This document shows positions 17,678-27,223 of a stretch of DNA of 41,249 nt, piece by piece (positions within the stretch are counted from its first letter, which is position 1; each line of letters starts with the position of its first letter). The stretch spans positions 1 to 41,249 of the forward strand of contig CAUJIB010000057.1 of assembly GCA_963205245.1 (NCBI GenBank), read 5' to 3'. The position numbers were made by a program, and so were the translations under genes. The stretch comes from Pseudomonadota bacterium. Its GTDB lineage: Bacteria; Pseudomonadota; Alphaproteobacteria; Rickettsiales; SXRF01. Below the pieces are notes generated by a model that was not told the DNA's origin, did no database searches, and saw only the letters and a program-made list of their open reading frames with translations.

Positions 17678-18937
17678 CTATTTTTTACTGGCTGTTTTTT
17701 GATCAGAACGCACTATAACCGGAGCAGCATTATTATCAATAACATCAGCGTTAATTATGACTTCCTCAACATTCTCTTGGCTTGGGATTTCATACATTAA
17801 ATCTAACAAATGCCCTTCTAAAATTGCTCGCAATCCACGCGCACCGGTTTTGCGTTTTATAGCTTGTCCAGCGATTGCCCTCAGTGCGTCATCAGAGAAG
17901 CGTAAATGTACGCCTTCCATTTCAAACAACTTCTGATATTGCTTTACCAATGCATTTTTAGGCTCAGTGAGGATAGAAATAAGAGCTTCTTCATCCAGAT
18001 CGGTAAGGGTGGCGATAACCGGCAGGCGACCCACAAATTCTGGTATCAAGCCGAATTTAAGTAAATCCTCAGGCTCAACTTTTGCAAATAAATCACCAAT
18101 GCGTTGATTTTCTTTGCTGCGTACATCAGCACCGAAACCGATTGCTGTTCCTTTACCGCGGGCTGCAATAATTTTTTCTAGACCGGAAAACGCTCCGCCA
18201 CAGATAAAGAGGATATTAGAGGTATCAACCTGTAAAAATTCTTGTTGCGGATGTTTGCGTCCACCTTGCGGAGGTACGGATGCAACAGTACCTTCCATAA
18301 GTTTTAGAAGTGCTTGTTGCACACCTTCGCCGGATACGTCACGTGTGATGGACGGGTTATCAGATTTACGGGAAATCTTATCTACTTCGTCAATATATAC
18401 GATGCCGCGTTGGGCGCGTTCCACATTATAATCAGCAGCCTGAAGCAGACGTAAAATAATATTTTCGACGTCTTCACCAACATAACCAGCTTCGGTAAGG
18501 GTAGTGGCATCAGCCATTGTAAACGGCACATCCAGAATACGTGCGAGAGTTTGGGCGAGAAGGGTTTTACCTGAGCCGGTAGGGCCAATCACTAGAATAT
18601 TTGATTTGGCAAGTTCAACATCGGCATTTTTCTCAAGAAGTGAAACACGCTTGTAATGGTTATGAACGGCAACGGAGAGAACTTTTTTCGCCTGATATTG
18701 ACCGATAACATAATCATCAAGGACTTTGCATATATCAGCAGGTTTAGCAATCTCATCGCCTTCTTTAGCTAGAACACCTTTGTCGGCCGCTCGGATAATA
18801 TCCATGCATAACACAACGCATTCATCGCAGATAAATACAGTTGGTCCTGCAATAAGTTTGCGTACTTCATGCTCGCTTTTGCCGCAAAATGAGCAATAGC
18901 GTGTATTTTTTGTTTCTCTGCTACCTGTTTTCGTCAC
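17678..18937 (-). CDS. clpX: ATP-dependent Clp protease ATP-binding subunit ClpX
   Basis: N-terminal zinc finger [69 protein letters not shown]. Confidence 0.97.
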   Translation of the reverse strand: MTKTGSRETKNTRYCSFCGKSEHEVRKLIAGPTVFICDECVVLCMDIIRAADKGVLAKEGDEIAKPADICKVLDDYVIGQYQAKKVLSVAVHNHYKRVSLLEKNADVELAKSNILVIGPTGSGKTLLAQTLARILDVPFTMADATTLTEAGYVGEDVENIILRLLQAADYNVERAQRGIVYIDEVDKISRKSDNPSITRDVSGEGVQQALLKLMEGTVASVPPQGGRKHPQQEFLQVDTSNILFICGGAFSGLEKIIAARGKGTAIGFGADVRSKENQRIGDLFAKVEPEDLLKFGLIPEFVGRLPVIATLTDLDEEALISILTEPKNALVKQYQKLFEMEGVHLRFSDDALRAIAGQAIKRKTGARGLRAILEGHLLDLMYEIPSQENVEEVIINADVIDNNAAPVIVRSDQKTASKK

Positions 18938-18985
18938 TTTACTCTCCTTGTAATCCTGCCTTAATTGGTTCTGCGCAGAATATAA

Positions 18986-19645
18986 TTATTTTTTCTTATC
19001 GGATGAAACGTCCTCACCACCGCGTTTTTCAATAATATGGTCAATCAATCCGAATTCTTTTGCCATATCAGCAGTCATAAAATTATCACGCTCCATATTC
19101 TTTTCAACATGCGAAAGCTTCTGTCCAGTATGTTTTACATAAATTTGGTTTAGGCGTGCTTTTAGTGAAAGAATTTCCCTTGCATGAATTTCAATATCAG
19201 TTGCCTGACCTGAGAATCCACCAGATGGCTGATGGATCATGATACGGGAATTCGGCAAGGTATAACGTTGCCCCGGTTCGCCGGCTGTAAGAAGCAGTGA
19301 TCCCATAGAGGCAGCCTGTCCAAAGCACAAGGTGGAAACTTTCGGGCGGATATATTGCATGGTGTCATAAATTGAAAGACCTGATGTCACAACGCCACCC
19401 GGAGAGTTGATGTACATGAAAATTTCTTTGTCAGGATTTTCTGATTCCAAAAACAATAGCTGGGCGCAAATCAGAGACGCCATATTATCGTTTACAGGAC
19501 CAATCAAAAATATAATCCGTTCTTTAAGTAAGCGTGAATAAATATCAAAAGAACGCTCGCCGCGGCTGGTTTGTTCAATAACCATCGGAACTAGAATGTT
19601 TGCATAAACATCTTGAATATCTGCCATTGTTTTTATCCTAATCAA
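18986..19645 (-). CDS. clpP: ATP-dependent Clp protease proteolytic subunit ClpP
   Basis: [45 protein letters not shown] (catalytic Ser), [10 protein letters not shown] (catalytic His). Confidence 0.97.
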   Translation of the reverse strand: MIRIKTMADIQDVYANILVPMVIEQTSRGERSFDIYSRLLKERIIFLIGPVNDNMASLICAQLLFLESENPDKEIFMYINSPGGVVTSGLSIYDTMQYIRPKVSTLCFGQAASMGSLLLTAGEPGQRYTLPNSRIMIHQPSGGFSGQATDIEIHAREILSLKARLNQIYVKHTGQKLSHVEKNMERDNFMTADMAKEFGLIDHIIEKRGGEDVSSDKKK

Positions 19646-19700
19646 TTAATTAATATCACTATATAACCTTAAGCAGTAGCTGGTAAAAGTTAATAAAATA

Positions 19701-21110
19701 TTACTCTGAATCTTTCTTTTTTGATTTTGTTTTAGAAGCTGTTTTAGATTTTTCAGATTTGCTAGGTTTTTCGTCGCTCGCATCACCTTCCAATTCTTTT
19801 TTTGCAACTTCAATTAATTCAGAAATTGATAATTTTGCATCGTCAAATTTAACCTTACCCAAGATCAGATCTACTGATTTTTCTTCCAGTATAGGACCGC
19901 GCAGATTTTCAAGGCGGTCAGGATTTTTCTGGTAGAATTCAAAAATCTTTCTTTCTTGCCCTGGGAATTGGCGGGCTTGCTGCATCACTGCTTTGGAAAT
20001 TTCATCACGGCTTACCTGTATTTTATTTCTAGTTCCGATTTCTGCAAGCAGGATGCCTAGGGTTACGCGGCGGCGGGCGATCTGCTTATATTCTTCGGTA
20101 AGTTCCTCATCGCTTTTTCCCTGTAGTGATTCATCACCTTCGGCCTGCGATTGTTTTACCCGTTCCCAGATGGTTTTGAATTCCATTTCTACCATGCTTT
20201 CCGGCAGGTCAAATGTGTATTTATTTTCCAGTATATCAAATAGTTGTTTTTTTAGCTGGTCACGCACTACCTGATCAAATTCACTGGCAAGTTGTGAGCG
20301 GATAGCTTCATGAAAAGCGGTAAGGTTAGCAAAGCCGCGGGAAGTGGCGAATTCTTCGTTTATCTCAGGTGTTTTTGCTTCTTGCACTGAGTTCACAGTT
20401 ACTTCAAACTCGGCATCTTTACCTGCTAGTTGCGCGCTTGGATATTGTTCAGGGAAAGTAACTTTTACGGTGCATTTATCACCTGATTTTTTGCCAATCA
20501 GCTGGTCTTCAAAGCCAGCTATAAACTGGTTGCTTCCAAGTTCAAGGTCAAAATTTTCTGCGCTGCCGCCTGCAAAAGCTTCACCGTCCACGCTGCCTTT
20601 GAAATCAATTTTTACGATATTGCCTTTTTGTGCTTTTGTATTTTCAGGAAGTGCTACAAATTGCGGGCTTTGTTCAGCTATGCGTTTTGCTGCATCGTCA
20701 ATATCGCTTTGTGCAACTTCAAAAATATTGCGTTTAAGTGTAATGCCGTCAAAAGACAATTCTGGAACTTCAGGGAAAATTTCCATTTCAACTTTGAAAG
20801 CCAGTTCACCGCCTTCTTTGTAATCTTCCACGGCTACTTGTGGTGTGTAGGTCGGACGGAATTTATTCTTGCTTACAATATCACCAATTGAGCTGTTGAT
20901 AACTTGCTTTATAACATCCGCCTGCACCGCCTTGCCATAACGTTTTTCCAATACTTTCATTGGCACTTGGCCAGCGCGGAAACCGTCAATTTTCGCGGTT
21001 TTACCAACTTCTTTTAATTCACTTTCAGTGCGCGTTCTGATATCGTCTGCACCTACGATGATTTTGAAATTCTTTTTAAGACCTTTAGATTCTAATTCGG
21101 TAACCTGCAT
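19701..21110 (-). CDS. tig: Trigger factor
   Basis: MQVTELESKGLKKNFKIIV N-terminus, KIDGFRAGQVPMKVLEKRYG ribosome-binding motif, PPIase domain GNIVKIDFKGSVDGEAF; upstream of clpP. Confidence 0.95.
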   Translation of the reverse strand: MQVTELESKGLKKNFKIIVGADDIRTRTESELKEVGKTAKIDGFRAGQVPMKVLEKRYGKAVQADVIKQVINSSIGDIVSKNKFRPTYTPQVAVEDYKEGGELAFKVEMEIFPEVPELSFDGITLKRNIFEVAQSDIDDAAKRIAEQSPQFVALPENTKAQKGNIVKIDFKGSVDGEAFAGGSAENFDLELGSNQFIAGFEDQLIGKKSGDKCTVKVTFPEQYPSAQLAGKDAEFEVTVNSVQEAKTPEINEEFATSRGFANLTAFHEAIRSQLASEFDQVVRDQLKKQLFDILENKYTFDLPESMVEMEFKTIWERVKQSQAEGDESLQGKSDEELTEEYKQIARRRVTLGILLAEIGTRNKIQVSRDEISKAVMQQARQFPGQERKIFEFYQKNPDRLENLRGPILEEKSVDLILGKVKFDDAKLSISELIEVAKKELEGDASDEKPSKSEKSKTASKTKSKKKDSE

Positions 21111-21293
21111 GATAATTCTCTTTGTCGTTGATTAATTAATTATGTTTTGTGAATATAAAACTGCCTGCAAAAGCTCTTCACTTTTGTGCCGTATATATAA
21201 CTGATAGGTTAATACATGCCTTAGGCAAAAGCATAACGCAACAAAAAAGGTAAGCTAGTTTATTTTGTATAGGTAAGGGGACTAAGGGGGATA

Positions 21294-22052
21294 TTATCCT
21301 TTAGATGTTTCTAACAAGTCTCTTGGAAGAACTGAGGCGTCCCTTATAGGGGGACTGGCAAGATTGCCAAGAATCGCGTTATTTGCGTTTTTAGATTGAA
21401 ACGTCACGTTTTTATGGCTTCCAGCAGACTCAGCTTTTTCTTGCTTGGATGAGTCCATTTTAGATGCTTCCGTTTCTTGTTTTTGGGGAGCAGGTTTAAT
21501 AGCAATTGCTTCTGCTGAAGGGTTGTTTATTGATTCTAAAAATTTTTCTTTATCTTTTATTCCAATACCTTGGGCGAAATCTTTTAAGTTGGATTCGCTG
21601 GTATGCTTTGTCCAGATAGAGGTCAGGTTATCTATTGATTTATTGCCGCTGTTCATCCATTCTTTGACTGTATCTACAATAGAGCTGATATAATTTTTAC
21701 CCTTTGAGGTAAAAGCTGTAAATGCAGCTGTAAACAAATTGCCATCAGCAATATTGCTGCCGATAGTCATTGTATTGTCTAGTTTTTTTTGGTCAAAGCC
21801 GTTGGAAGCTGCGTTTATCATGTCCTTTTGGAAGCTTGGCAGCCATTCTTTTACAACAGCCTCTTTTGTCCTTTTATCTATTTCGGCAGCCGATAAATCT
21901 TCTCCAGCCATCTTTGCGGCATTCGCTACGTTTTTCTGTTCTTGGGAAAAGGCCTCAGATACAAGCTCAGACATTGGGTTTCTAACACCGCTTAGTGCAG
22001 CTTCAGTTAGCTTTTTGGTATTTTCTATAGCTTTATTCGGATCAAATGCCAT
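21294..22052 (-). CDS. Uncharacterised protein with a long low-complexity C-terminus
   Basis: Complete ORF; likely start MAFDPNKAIENTKKLTEAAL. No family recognised; C-terminal third is polar (APQKQETEASKMDSSKQEKAESAGSHKN). Confidence 0.65.
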   Translation of the reverse strand: MAFDPNKAIENTKKLTEAALSGVRNPMSELVSEAFSQEQKNVANAAKMAGEDLSAAEIDKRTKEAVVKEWLPSFQKDMINAASNGFDQKKLDNTMTIGSNIADGNLFTAAFTAFTSKGKNYISSIVDTVKEWMNSGNKSIDNLTSIWTKHTSESNLKDFAQGIGIKDKEKFLESINNPSAEAIAIKPAPQKQETEASKMDSSKQEKAESAGSHKNVTFQSKNANNAILGNLASPPIRDASVLPRDLLETSKG

Positions 22053-22274
22053 CTTTAATTCTCTGCTAAATATCATTACTTCACGCTATAATCTAACATG
22101 TTAATAGTTTTTGTGGTGTTAAAATTTTGTGACAATGGATATTTGTTATTTGAAAACATTGTAATATATCATTAATATATTGTAAAATAATAATTTATTA
22201 AAATGTTGGTTATCTAAAAATAGTTGTATTATAATAGCCTTCCTTATAAATTTTAGCCTGTTACTGGAGTAAAC

Positions 22275-22916
22275 ATGATAAAAAAGATTATTTTAGCATT
22301 AGTTTTAGTTTTAACCCCATATGCCAGTTTTGCAGGAATTGATAATCCTGTGACTTTTCTTAGTGAGGCGGAGCTTGCCAAATATAAAAAAACTATAACA
22401 AGGGTAGAAACTTATTTAAGTGGTCTTACCACTATAACCTCGGAATTTATTCAAGTCGCGCCGGATGGCAAACTTTCCAGTGGAAAATTCTTTCTTGAGC
22501 GCCCGGGTCGGATGCGCTGGCAATATAACCCGCCAACACCCATTCTGATGGTAGCGAATGGTTCGGAGATGATATATTATGATTATGAGCTGGAGCAAAT
22601 CAGCCATATTCCGCTTGATTCTACCCTGATAGGTTTTTTGGCTCAGGATAAAATCCGTTTTGATAATAATGTTGGGGTGATTTCTTTCACGGAAAACGCC
22701 GGTACAATCCGCATCGGTGTGGCTCAGCATGATAAACCGAAAGATGGTCAGTTAGTATTGGAATTTTCTGATAAACCGCTGCTTATCCGCAATATGATAG
22801 TAACAGATACTAATGGTCAGGTAACCACAGTTTCTTTGAATAATGCCAATTTTGGGGCAAAAATTGATAAAAAACTCTTTGATTTCCGCGATCCGCGTAA
22901 ACCAAGAAGGTTATAG
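22275..22916 (+). CDS. lolA: Outer-membrane lipoprotein carrier protein LolA
   Basis: Signal peptide MIKKIILALVLVLTPYASFA; ITSEFIQVAPDGKLSSGKFFLERPGRMRWQYNPPTPILMVANGSEMIYYDYELEQ. Confidence 0.93.
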   Translation: MIKKIILALVLVLTPYASFAGIDNPVTFLSEAELAKYKKTITRVETYLSGLTTITSEFIQVAPDGKLSSGKFFLERPGRMRWQYNPPTPILMVANGSEMIYYDYELEQISHIPLDSTLIGFLAQDKIRFDNNVGVISFTENAGTIRIGVAQHDKPKDGQLVLEFSDKPLLIRNMIVTDTNGQVTTVSLNNANFGAKIDKKLFDFRDPRKPRRL

Positions 22917-22992
22917 TTTTTAACTACTTCACATTTGCAAATGCCAATGCTATAAGGCTGGTGCTTAGTTAGTATATTGTGTAAAGGATGTT

Positions 22993-23211
22993 ATGGCAAA
23001 AGAAGAACTATTAGAATTTCCAGGGCGGGTTATTGAGCTGCTTCCCAATGCGACTTTCCGTGTGGAATTGGAAAACGGGCATATCGTAATTGCCCACACC
23101 TCTGGAAAAATGCGTAAAAACCGTATTCGTGTGCTTGCTGGTGATAAGGTGATAGTGGAAATGACACCATACGACCTGACCAAAGGGCGTGTTAAATTCC
23201 GTGAAAAATAA
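22993..23211 (+). CDS. infA: Translation initiation factor IF-1
   Basis: [72 protein letters not shown]. Confidence 0.98.
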   Translation: MAKEELLEFPGRVIELLPNATFRVELENGHIVIAHTSGKMRKNRIRVLAGDKVIVEMTPYDLTKGRVKFREK

Positions 23212-23770
23212 TGAGATTGTTTTAGCTTCTGCTTCGCCGCGTCGTTTGACTCTGCTTGCGCAGATTGGTATTGTTCCGCAGGAAGTGGTTGCAGCTGATA
23301 TTGATGAAACTCCGCAAAAAGCAGAACTTCCTACCCAATATGCAAAGAGGATAGCTAGACAGAAAGCTTGGGCTGTTGCCCCTAAATTCCCGCAAAATAT
23401 TGTGCTGGCTGCTGATACGGTGGTTGCGTGCGGCAGGCGGATTCTGCCTAAGGCAGAAGATGAAAAAACGGCGGAAAAATGTTTGCGGCTGCTTTCGGGG
23501 CGCAGGCACCGCGTATATACAGCAATATGTATTATAAAAAATAACAGGGAATATGAGGAAATCTGTCTTACCCATATCCGTATGAACCGCCTTACTGATA
23601 AGCAGATTGCTGATTATATAGCAGGCGGTCAGTGGGAAGGAAAAGCAGGCGGTTACGCTATCCAAGGCAGTGCCGAAGCTTTCATTCCGTGGATTTCCGG
23701 TTCATATTCCAATGTGGTAGGTTTGCCCCTGCATGAAACTTTGCAACTTTTAGCGAGGGCATGGAGCTAA
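23201..23770 (+). CDS. maf: Maf family nucleotide pyrophosphatase
   Basis: [77 protein letters not shown] start at 23201 (or 23189) overlaps the end of infA. Confidence 0.93.
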   Translation: MKNNEIVLASASPRRLTLLAQIGIVPQEVVAADIDETPQKAELPTQYAKRIARQKAWAVAPKFPQNIVLAADTVVACGRRILPKAEDEKTAEKCLRLLSGRRHRVYTAICIIKNNREYEEICLTHIRMNRLTDKQIADYIAGGQWEGKAGGYAIQGSAEAFIPWISGSYSNVVGLPLHETLQLLARAWS

Positions 23771-25305
23771 CTTCTATGGTCGCACATGTCACCACTGTAG
23801 CGTTTGATGGGATTGAGGCAAAAGCAATTGATGTGCAGGTGCAGATGGTGTCGGGAATGCCGACTTTTACCGTGGTGGGTCTACCTGATAAAGCAGTGGC
23901 GGAGTCGCGGGAACGGGTGCGTTCAGCGATTCATGCTCTGGGGCTTTCACTGCCGCTTAAACGGATTATTGTAAATCTTGCACCAGCCGATATTCTCAAG
24001 GAAGGCAGCCATTATGATTTGCCGATTGCGCTGGGGCTACTTATCAGTATGGGCGTGCTGCCGCATGATGAGCTTTCTAATTACATTGCCCTTGGTGAAT
24101 TATCGCTGGATGGCGGTTTGCTGCCAGTGTCAGGAACGTTACCAGCCGCGATGTTGGCTTTGTCTAGGGATAACGGTTTAATCTGCCCTAAAATTTGTGG
24201 TGCAGAAGCGGCTTGGTCTGGTATTTCGGATATTCTTGCTCCAGCATCATTGCTGGCTCTGGTTAACCATTTCAAAGGGTCGCAGATACTTAGCCAGCCG
24301 GAATGCGAAACCCAGATTGCCTCAGCCCGTGGGCGGGATATGCGGGAGATCCGTGGGCAATATACCGCAAGAAGGGCATTGGAAGTAGCCGCAGCTGGTG
24401 GGCATAATTTGCTTATGCTGGGGCCTCCGGGGGCAGGAAAATCTCTTCTGGCTTCTTGCCTTCCAAGTATTTTACCTCCGCTGGATGCCAAGGAAATTCT
24501 GGAAGTCAGCATTATCAATAGTATTGCCGGAAAATTAGAAGGCGGCAAATTGTCGCAGCAACGCCCCTTTCGTGATCCGCATCATTCTGCTTCTATGGCA
24601 GCCATGGTGGGGGGCGGTAGGCGCGCCCTGCCGGGGGAAATTTCCCTAGCGCATAACGGTGTGTTGTTTTTAGATGAATTGCCGGAGTTCCCACGCACTG
24701 TACTTGAGTCATTACGCCAGCCTCTGGAAACCGGCTCTGTTTCAGTAGCACGGGTGCAGTCACATGTTACTTATCCTGCGCGTTTCCAATTAATAGCGGC
24801 GATGAATCCTTGCCGCTGCGGTTATTTGAGCGATGTAGAGAGAGCTTGCAATAAAGCTCCGCGCTGTGCGGTTGAGTATCAAAGCAAAATTTCAGGGCCG
24901 CTTTTTGACCGTTTTGATATGGCGATAGAAGTGGCAGAAGTATCCACCCTTGATATGCTGGGCAGTAAAGTCGGAGAAGCCAGTGAAACAGTGGCAAAAA
25001 GAGTGGCCGCCGCACGGGATTTGCAGAAAACACGCTTTGCCGTGCTTGGTATGGATGAACGCACCAATACAGAGTTGCAGGGTGAAGCACTGCATAATTT
25101 TGTCATTCCTGATGATAAAGGCAAGAAACTGCTGGAGCAGGCTACCGAAACCCTGCGCCTTTCCATGCGCGGTTACACAAGGGTGCTGCGGGTTGCTCGC
25201 ACTATCGCGGATTTGGAGCAAAGCGAAACCGTAAGCCATGCCCATGTCGGCGAGGCGCTTTCTTACCGCCAGATGCAGTTTGGTAGGCAAACAGAAGTGG
25301 CTTAA
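23761..25305 (+). CDS. comM: YifB/ComM family Mg-chelatase-like AAA ATPase
   Basis: GMPTFTVVGLPDKAVAESRERVRSAI, GPPGAGKSLLASCLPSILPPL, FRDPHHSASMAAMVGGG, NPCRCGY. Alternative start at 23776. Confidence 0.94.
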   Translation: MELTSMVAHVTTVAFDGIEAKAIDVQVQMVSGMPTFTVVGLPDKAVAESRERVRSAIHALGLSLPLKRIIVNLAPADILKEGSHYDLPIALGLLISMGVLPHDELSNYIALGELSLDGGLLPVSGTLPAAMLALSRDNGLICPKICGAEAAWSGISDILAPASLLALVNHFKGSQILSQPECETQIASARGRDMREIRGQYTARRALEVAAAGGHNLLMLGPPGAGKSLLASCLPSILPPLDAKEILEVSIINSIAGKLEGGKLSQQRPFRDPHHSASMAAMVGGGRRALPGEISLAHNGVLFLDELPEFPRTVLESLRQPLETGSVSVARVQSHVTYPARFQLIAAMNPCRCGYLSDVERACNKAPRCAVEYQSKISGPLFDRFDMAIEVAEVSTLDMLGSKVGEASETVAKRVAAARDLQKTRFAVLGMDERTNTELQGEALHNFVIPDDKGKKLLEQATETLRLSMRGYTRVLRVARTIADLEQSETVSHAHVGEALSYRQMQFGRQTEVA

Positions 25306-25814
25306 TAACGCTTCGCAGGAGGAGGGTTGTTAGATGCTTTCAAATCTTCTTTTGCTTTTGCTTCAGCTTGTTCAAATGCCGCTTTTTTGTTCAGCCAGTC
25401 TTGTTTTGCTGCTTCACTTTGCCATGCTGAAGGTTCTAGCCATAAGGTAGCTTTTTCAGGATAATTTTGCGCAGCACCGGAAGCTGCGTCAACTATCACA
25501 CCAACACCGCCGCCGAGTATCACGTTGCCAAGTAATGGAGCAGCAAGGCTTTCCTCTACTTTTATAGAAGTTGTTTTATAGCCGTCTTTTTTACATATGA
25601 TAGTCATCGGGCCATTTCCTTTGGCTACCTTGGCTGTACCGGGAGTATTTTCCACATACCAGTTAGCACCTTTGCTATCAGTTAACTGGCATTTTGCGCC
25701 AGAAGCTTCAGGGGTATTCACAGATATATTTTGTTGTGTGCCGTCGATAATAGTTGCGCAACCGGATAAAAGATAAATTGCGGTAATAGCCAGCGCTTGT
25801 TTTTTTATGCTCAT
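25302..25814 (-). CDS. Predicted lipoprotein
   Basis: Signal peptide with lipobox: MSIKKQALAITAIYLLSGCATIIDGTQQ, then ...CKKDGYKTTSIKV. Stop overlaps the convergent comM stop. Confidence 0.8.
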   Translation of the reverse strand: MSIKKQALAITAIYLLSGCATIIDGTQQNISVNTPEASGAKCQLTDSKGANWYVENTPGTAKVAKGNGPMTIICKKDGYKTTSIKVEESLAAPLLGNVILGGGVGVIVDAASGAAQNYPEKATLWLEPSAWQSEAAKQDWLNKKAAFEQAEAKAKEDLKASNNPPPAKRY

Positions 25815-25901
25815 AAAGTCTCTTATAAAAAATGATAGTAGAAGACGAAGATAGATATAGTTTTATTTGCGGTTTGCAAGCACTTAATTATGATGTAACA
25901 A

Positions 25902-26405
25902 TTAAACAAACAATAGCTTGGCTAGCAGGCGGTTATTGTGTTTTAAGCCGTATTCTCTGCGATGTTTATTGATAATTGCAGTGGCTTTCCGCCATTTTTT
26001 TATTCCCTTATGTGAAGGATAAGAGGTTAAGGCGTTTTCCACAGCTTCTTGCACAATTTTTTCAATTTCAACTGGCGGGTTCGGGTAATGTTCACGGTAA
26101 GCCGTGACTATGGGCATTAAAAAATCCAGCTTTATTGTGACTTTTGCAAGTGCTTGCAGTAATGGCTGCTCACGCGGCATTTTTTCTTGTATTAGCTGTT
26201 CCACCGCTTCCTGCCACCATGCATAGCGGATATGCCCCATCATTTCTTCTTTTACCACATGGTGTACATGTTCCAGTTCAATGTCTAAAGCATATATGGC
26301 GATTGCTACTTCGCGCAACTCAGGCGGCAGAAACATTGCAGATAGAAATTGATCCCGCCTCTGGCTCTTTACTAAAGAGATCGTTTCTGTGGTTGTAAAA
26401 ATCAT
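25902..26405 (-). CDS. Squalene/phytoene synthase family protein, short form
   Basis: RRDQFLSAMFLPPELREVAIAIYALDIELEHVHHVVKEEMMGHIRYAWWQEAVE resembles the N-terminus of the squalene/phytoene synthase-like family, but the protein is only 167 aa. Confidence 0.7.
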   Translation of the reverse strand: MIFTTTETISLVKSQRRDQFLSAMFLPPELREVAIAIYALDIELEHVHHVVKEEMMGHIRYAWWQEAVEQLIQEKMPREQPLLQALAKVTIKLDFLMPIVTAYREHYPNPPVEIEKIVQEAVENALTSYPSHKGIKKWRKATAIINKHRREYGLKHNNRLLAKLLFV

Positions 26406-26483
26406 TCAAATACCCTATATGAGGGGGTAAGCTAGTCTATACTGTATTAATCAACAACATAAATAAAAAAAAGAGAGGGTATT

Positions 26484-27074
26484 ATGACTTTTACACTTCC
26501 AGAATTACCATATGCGCCAAATGCGCTTGAGCCGCATCTTTCCGCCAATACTTTTTCCTTCCACTATAACAAGCACCATCAGGCTTATGTAACTAACCTG
26601 AATAATCTGGTGAAAGATACCCCGCTTGCTTCAGCAAGCCTTGAAGATGTTATCAAAGAATCAGCAAAAGACCAAAGCAAAGCTGGCATTTTCAATAATG
26701 CCGCGCAAGTGTGGAACCATACTTTTTATTGGAATTCAATGAAGCCAAATGGCGGTGGTCTGCCTTCTGGTGAACTGGCTAAGAAAATTGATAAGGATTT
26801 TGGCAGCTTTGATGCTTTCAAGGAAGCTTTCAAACAGGCTGGCGTTACCCAGTTTGGCAGCGGTTGGGCGTGGCTGGTGCTGGAGGGTGATACTCTTAAA
26901 GTAACCAAAACCCCTAATGCTGACCTACCAATGGTGCATGGGCAAAAAGCTTTGCTTACCTGTGACGTGTGGGAGCATGCTTATTATCTTGATTATCAAA
27001 ACCGCCGTCCTGATTATGTAGCGACTTTCCTTGATAAATTAGTGAATTGGGATTTTGCCGCTAAAAATCTTTAA
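26484..27074 (+). CDS. sodB: Superoxide dismutase (Fe-type)
   Basis: FTLPELPYAPNALEPHLSANTFSFHYNKHHQAYVTNLN; AAQVWNHTFYWNSM; FGSGWAWLV; DVWEHAYYLDYQNRRPDYV. Confidence 0.96.
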   Translation: MTFTLPELPYAPNALEPHLSANTFSFHYNKHHQAYVTNLNNLVKDTPLASASLEDVIKESAKDQSKAGIFNNAAQVWNHTFYWNSMKPNGGGLPSGELAKKIDKDFGSFDAFKEAFKQAGVTQFGSGWAWLVLEGDTLKVTKTPNADLPMVHGQKALLTCDVWEHAYYLDYQNRRPDYVATFLDKLVNWDFAAKNL

Positions 27075-27087
27075 TTAAGTTGTAATT

Positions 27088-27168
27088 GTCATTGCGAGGA
27101 GCTTTCCGTGGCAATCCAGAAGTTAAACATCCATAAAGAACTGGATTACTTCGCTTGCTCACAATGAC
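27088..27168. repeat. Dispersed palindromic repeat, copy C
   Basis: gtcattgcgaggagctttccgtggcaatccag...aaagaactggattacttcgcttgctcacaatgac; same termini and internal motif as copy A. Confidence 0.8.
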
Positions 27169-27171
27169 GCA

Positions 27172-27194
27172 GACCCCGCAGCAAGTGCGGGGTC
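27172..27194. terminator. Hairpin in the convergent sodB / mgtA intergenic region
   Basis: Perfect 9-bp stem gaccccgca / tgcggggtc with loop gcaag; no T-tract, so terminator function is only a possibility. Confidence 0.45.
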
Positions 27195-27223
27195 ACAAGC
27201 CCCATAATGCCTAATCCTTTCTT

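Noticed and set aside
20344-20823. 159-aa ORF antisense to tig
   Set aside because: Low-complexity shadow ORF opposite a well-supported trigger factor gene.
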